The position numbers and the translations under genes are program-made. DNA of 9,209 nucleotides from Bacteroidales bacterium H10 (lineage in GTDB: Bacteria; Bacteroidota; Bacteroidia; Bacteroidales; Muribaculaceae): assembly GCA_001701295.1 (NCBI GenBank), contig DAAV01000115.1, positions 3,146-12,354 on the forward strand. The letters are read 5' to 3'. Below, piece after piece: positions 6,927-9,209 of this stretch (positions within the stretch are counted from its first letter, which is position 1; each line of letters starts with the position of its first letter). Below the pieces are notes generated by a model. The model did no database searches. It was given only the letters and a program-made list of their open reading frames with translations, and had not been told where the DNA came from.

Positions 6927-8645
6927 ATGAATAAATGGATCACATGGCTGCTGCTGACAGTCGCGTTCGCTTTCTCGGCTACCGGAGTGGTTGCTTCCGC
7001 ATTTTTTGATGAAGGTCCTTATCTGGACCTGCGTGTGATGTGGCTCGTTGTGCCTGTGACAGCATTGTTTATGGGTACAGTTCTGGCGGATATAAAGTAT
7101 GCGGTTCCAAGACTTTTGCTCAGACGTAAATATATTCTGTTTTGTGCTTTTACGGTTCTTGTGTCATATGGCGCCACGTTATCTGCTCTTTTATTGGAAT
7201 ATGCGGCAAGAAAAATATTTGATCTTCCTCCACGTGTTTCCGATTATGGTTCTCCTTGGCTCTACGTAGATGCGTTCTGCAATTCGATGCTGCTGCTTTT
7301 GATTCTGTTGGGGATAGGCGCATGGCAATTGTATTTGAAATGGCGCGATGAGGCCAATGCGGCCCAAAGACTTGCCACGCGGCTTGACCGTTATGTGGCG
7401 GCGGTGCGCGACAGATTGAATCCTGAATTTATACTTGATTCATTACGGTCTATATCTGATTCGCTTCCTGTAAGTCCGGCACGGGCGATAGAACTGATTC
7501 ATTCCCTTTCCGGTTACCTCCGGACGCAGCTTTATGAACTTCCGGTGCCTCCACTTTCGGGCGAGGAAATGGAGAACCGGACCGAAGATACACGTATGAC
7601 GGCGTTTCTCGTAGGTAGATCATATCGTAACATAAGGCATGTGATTTTCCAGATAGTCCTTATCCTGATTTCATTTGAGACTTTCTTTATAACTCCCGAC
7701 CATCCTGATTTTTATGGGAGGACAGGCGGATTTGTTTCCCTGTTCTTATTTTTGAACGTTCTGGCCTATATAAATATGTATCTGTTGTTTCCTCGCTTCA
7801 TGAAAAGCCGTCGGTTAGGAAGATATGTGCTTGAAATATGCGTGACGCTTTCTCTTTCGGTGCTTCCGGTCATAGTGATAGAAATCGTGACATACGACCG
7901 CAATCTTTATGACAAGTCGCTGCCTGTTGCCCTTATGGTTTTTACTACGCTCGGCACATTGATGACATTATTCTTTTTTATCGGTGGCACCTCGGCACTG
8001 CTCCTGTGTCAGGACTGGATCAGAGGCCGGCGCCGCATGATGCTTCTCGAGGCAGAGACCGCACGGCAGGAATATGCATTTCTCAGGAAGCAGATCAATC
8101 CTCATTTTCTGTTTAATGTTCTTAATAATATCGGCATCCTTTCGGTAGATGAGCCTGAGGATGCTTCTGAAATGCTCGCCGGATTGCAAAAAATGATTGA
8201 ATATCAGTTTTCACAGACAGGAAGCAGCCACACTACACTTGATCGCGAGATAGAATTTCTGGACTCATATCTTTCATTGGCGCAGACTCGTATCGAACCG
8301 TTTGATTTTGAAATAAACATTGATGGCAATCCTGTAGGAGTGGGAATCCCTACATTAATGTTTATACCCTTTGTCGAGAATGCTGTGAAACACAGTTCCG
8401 TCATAGACGGCAAGCGGCATGTAGGATTATTTTTTACAGTGTTGTCCGACAGAATAGAATTCAGATGTGAGAATACCTATTTCCCGACCGGTTCATCCGG
8501 CTCTGTTGCCGGAGGTCTCGGCATAGTGAATACGCGTCGACGTCTTGAATTGCTTTACGGTGACGGATACGAATATTTATCCTGTATCCGGTCATGCCAT
8601 TATATTGCCAATCTTATTATTCCGGCCCGCACCCACGAACGATAA
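6927..8645 (+). CDS. LytS-family sensor histidine kinase with a duplicated, degenerate N-terminal module
   Basis: 572 residues. The second half is a standard LytS-type kinase: four membrane segments (about 236-256, 268-288, 298-321, 333-362), then the His_kinase domain with QINPHFLFNVLNNI and phospho-acceptor H393, and an ATPase domain with N-box FVENAVKH (N485) and GGLGIVNTRRRLELLYG (529 onward). The first half repeats the layout: four membrane segments (about 4-27, 36-56, 69-91, 112-137), then LNPEFILDSL, where the phospho-acceptor His is Glu (E167), and a tail LSGYLRTQLYELPVPPLSGEE that resembles the end of a His_kinase domain. Its ATPase domain is missing. The likely partner is the LytTR regulator at 3105-3812, encoded beyond the divergent receptor operon. 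I chose ATG 6927 because the membrane segment starts right after it. The signal sensed is unknown. Confidence 0.93.
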   Translation: MNKWITWLLLTVAFAFSATGVVASAFFDEGPYLDLRVMWLVVPVTALFMGTVLADIKYAVPRLLLRRKYILFCAFTVLVSYGATLSALLLEYAARKIFDLPPRVSDYGSPWLYVDAFCNSMLLLLILLGIGAWQLYLKWRDEANAAQRLATRLDRYVAAVRDRLNPEFILDSLRSISDSLPVSPARAIELIHSLSGYLRTQLYELPVPPLSGEEMENRTEDTRMTAFLVGRSYRNIRHVIFQIVLILISFETFFITPDHPDFYGRTGGFVSLFLFLNVLAYINMYLLFPRFMKSRRLGRYVLEICVTLSLSVLPVIVIEIVTYDRNLYDKSLPVALMVFTTLGTLMTLFFFIGGTSALLLCQDWIRGRRRMMLLEAETARQEYAFLRKQINPHFLFNVLNNIGILSVDEPEDASEMLAGLQKMIEYQFSQTGSSHTTLDREIEFLDSYLSLAQTRIEPFDFEINIDGNPVGVGIPTLMFIPFVENAVKHSSVIDGKRHVGLFFTVLSDRIEFRCENTYFPTGSSGSVAGGLGIVNTRRRLELLYGDGYEYLSCIRSCHYIANLIIPARTHER

Positions 8646-8755
8646 ATGTCATTTTACCCCTGCCGCCAATCTGCGCCACGTCTTCGCCTGGGAGCAGCGC
8701 CTCTCCGAGGCGGTGATGATAATCGCTGGATATAGATTATTTAGTTATAATTATA
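8646..8755. other. Gap after the kinase gene with a GC-rich patch and small hairpin
   Basis: No gene is supported here. About 8655-8733 is markedly richer in G and C than the flanking DNA and holds a 6-bp stem CGCCTC/GAGGCG with a 3-nt loop (8698-8712). No T-run follows, so it is a poor intrinsic terminator. On the minus strand the patch reads open to a TGA and could be the decayed 3' end of a lost gene, but nothing recognisable remains. Confidence 0.4.
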
Positions 8756-8777
8756 TCACACTCTCTTTTTAAGAGAT
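8756..8777 (+). repeat. Left inverted repeat of the invertible element
   Basis: 22 bp, exact reverse complement of 8960-8981. Its inner part is itself a dyad, TCTCTT-TTT-AAGAGA (8762-8776), as expected for a recombinase crossover site bound by two protomers. Confidence 0.93.
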
Positions 8778-8890
8778 TTGTACGATATAAATAATGCTGA
8801 TTTGGAGATATTTAGATATACAATAAATTAAGATTTGCTAAACAAAACAATATTTATGGAATTAAAGCCACAATTTATATTACTCTATAT

Positions 8891-8912
8891 TTTTCAATTT
8901 AATCATTGAAAA
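8891..8912. repeat. 8-bp hairpin/dyad inside the invertible segment
   Basis: TTTTCAAT (8891-8898) and ATTGAAAA (8905-8912) are exact complements around a 6-nt loop. It ends 25 bp upstream of the -7 box, a suitable position for an activator or repressor site that would travel with the promoter on inversion. AT-rich context weakens the case. Confidence 0.4.
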
Positions 8913-8937
8913 GCACTGTATTTTGACAAAAAATTTG

Positions 8938-8945
8938 TAAATTTG
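8938..8945 (+). promoter_or_regulatory. Promoter -7 element inside the invertible segment, driving the UpxY-like gene
   Basis: TAAATTTG matches TAnnTTTG exactly. No TTTG lies 19-21 nt upstream; the nearest (8922-8925) is only 12 nt away, so the -33 element is weak or absent, as may occur in an activator-dependent promoter. Transcription would start near 8952 and cross the right repeat, giving a leader of about 60 nt before the ATG at 9011. Confidence 0.65.
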
Positions 8946-8959
8946 CAATCCAATTAAGT

Positions 8960-8981
8960 ATCTCTTAAAAAGAGAGTGTGA
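8960..8981 (-). repeat. Right inverted repeat of the invertible element
   Basis: 22 bp, exact reverse complement of 8756-8777, lying between the -7 element and the UpxY-like gene. Confidence 0.93.
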
Positions 8982-9010
8982 CTTAAAAACTTTATTTGGA
9001 TTCATTTCAG

Positions 9011-9209
9011 ATGAGTGCAAATGCTGATATAGAATGCGTTGCGCCGGTGCCTGCGGGTGTTGGCGACGCCGTAGGCGTGGATTCCCGCAAATGGTATGTG
9101 GCTGTTGTCAACAACAATAGTGAGAAAAAGGTGCAGGAACGTCTGGAGAAAATGCATTACGAAGCATATGTGGCGCGACAGCAGGTCTTGAAAATTTGGA
9201 AGAATAATC
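9011..9209 (+). CDS. UpxY-family (NusG-like) transcription antiterminator, 5' part only
   Basis: Only 66 codons are visible; the gene continues past the right edge. After a 26-residue Ala/Val-rich lead, RKWYVAVVNNNSEKKVQERL and EAYVARQQVLKIWKNN match the start of the NusG N-terminal domain as found in UpxY proteins (WYV, EKK, then a tyrosine-valine strand and a VWKN-like segment). Such proteins load on RNA polymerase at the start of a surface-polysaccharide operon and prevent early termination; they are normally the first gene of the locus. The start ATG at 9011 lies 29 bp beyond the inverted repeat. The upstream invertible promoter supports the UpxY assignment over housekeeping NusG, as does the absence of secE or ribosomal-protein neighbours in view. 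Downstream capsule genes are predicted but not visible. Confidence 0.85.
   Translation, partial: MSANADIECVAPVPAGVGDAVGVDSRKWYVAVVNNNSEKKVQERLEKMHYEAYVARQQVLKIWKNN

Larger units (their letters stand above)
8756..8981. other. Invertible promoter element (phase-variation switch), presumed ON orientation
   Basis: A 182-bp AT-rich segment (8778-8959) is enclosed by 22-bp perfect inverted repeats (8756-8777 and 8960-8981). An exact TAAATTTG promoter element sits 14 bp inside the right repeat and points toward the UpxY-like gene at 9011. No exact TAnnTTTG lies on the opposite strand of the segment. This is the architecture established for capsular polysaccharide loci in Bacteroides fragilis, where a site-specific recombinase flips the promoter to turn the locus on or off. 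Inversion would point the promoter toward the kinase gene. The recombinase is not encoded in this window. Repeats and promoter match are observed; inversion is inferred. Confidence 0.85.

Noticed and set aside
8698..8712. Intrinsic terminator for the kinase gene
   Set aside because: The 6-bp GC stem is good but no T-run follows; kept only as a hairpin in the gap description.
8545..8772. 75-codon plus-strand frame overlapping the kinase 3' end and the left inverted repeat
   Set aside because: Most of it is an alternative frame of the kinase, it ends inside the recombination site and it matches no known small protein.
8756..8981. Insertion sequence or MITE bounded by terminal inverted repeats
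   Set aside because: No transposase; the only duplication-like flank is not evident, and the outward promoter plus UpxY-like gene fit a promoter switch better.

Overview
The window looks like chromosomal DNA from a gut-type Bacteroidales (Bacteroidaceae/Muribaculaceae-like; genus not determinable). The evidence is a TonB-dependent receptor with a DUF4249 lipoprotein, a LytS/LytTR-type two-component pair, a GLUG-repeat protein with a T9SS-like C-terminal tail, an UpxY/NusG-like antiterminator, and several matches to the Bacteroidales -7 promoter element TAnnTTTG (TAAATTTG at three places, TAATTTTG at one).

Left block (minus strand, 1-2821): a secreted GLUG-repeat protein is followed after 12 nt by a MalS-like GH13 alpha-amylase that runs off the left edge. 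Both carry signal peptides and N-terminal beta-sandwich-like regions, so they look like an operon for extracytoplasmic alpha-glucan degradation. Between this block and the next lies an AT-rich regulatory stretch (2822-3104). It holds a 12-bp palindrome, promoter-like elements, a 9-bp hairpin and a 26-bp perfect inverted repeat.

Middle block (minus strand, 3105-6706): a tight three-gene operon of TonB-dependent receptor, DUF4249 surface lipoprotein and LytTR response regulator, with gaps of 5 and 18 nt. The likely cognate LytS-family histidine kinase is divergent on the plus strand (6927-8645). This suggests an uptake/sensing module in which the regulator controls the receptor operon from the shared 220-bp intergenic region. 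The kinase is unusual. It carries a degenerate first copy of the membrane + dimerisation module (NPEF instead of NPHF) fused to an intact second copy.

Right block (plus strand, 8646-9209): the most notable element is a 182-bp AT-rich segment bounded by 22-bp perfect inverted repeats. It has a TAAATTTG promoter element near its right end pointing at the start of an UpxY-type antiterminator gene, which runs off the right edge. This is the architecture of a phase-variable (invertible) promoter for a surface-polysaccharide locus, read here in the presumed ON orientation. No invertase gene is in the window.
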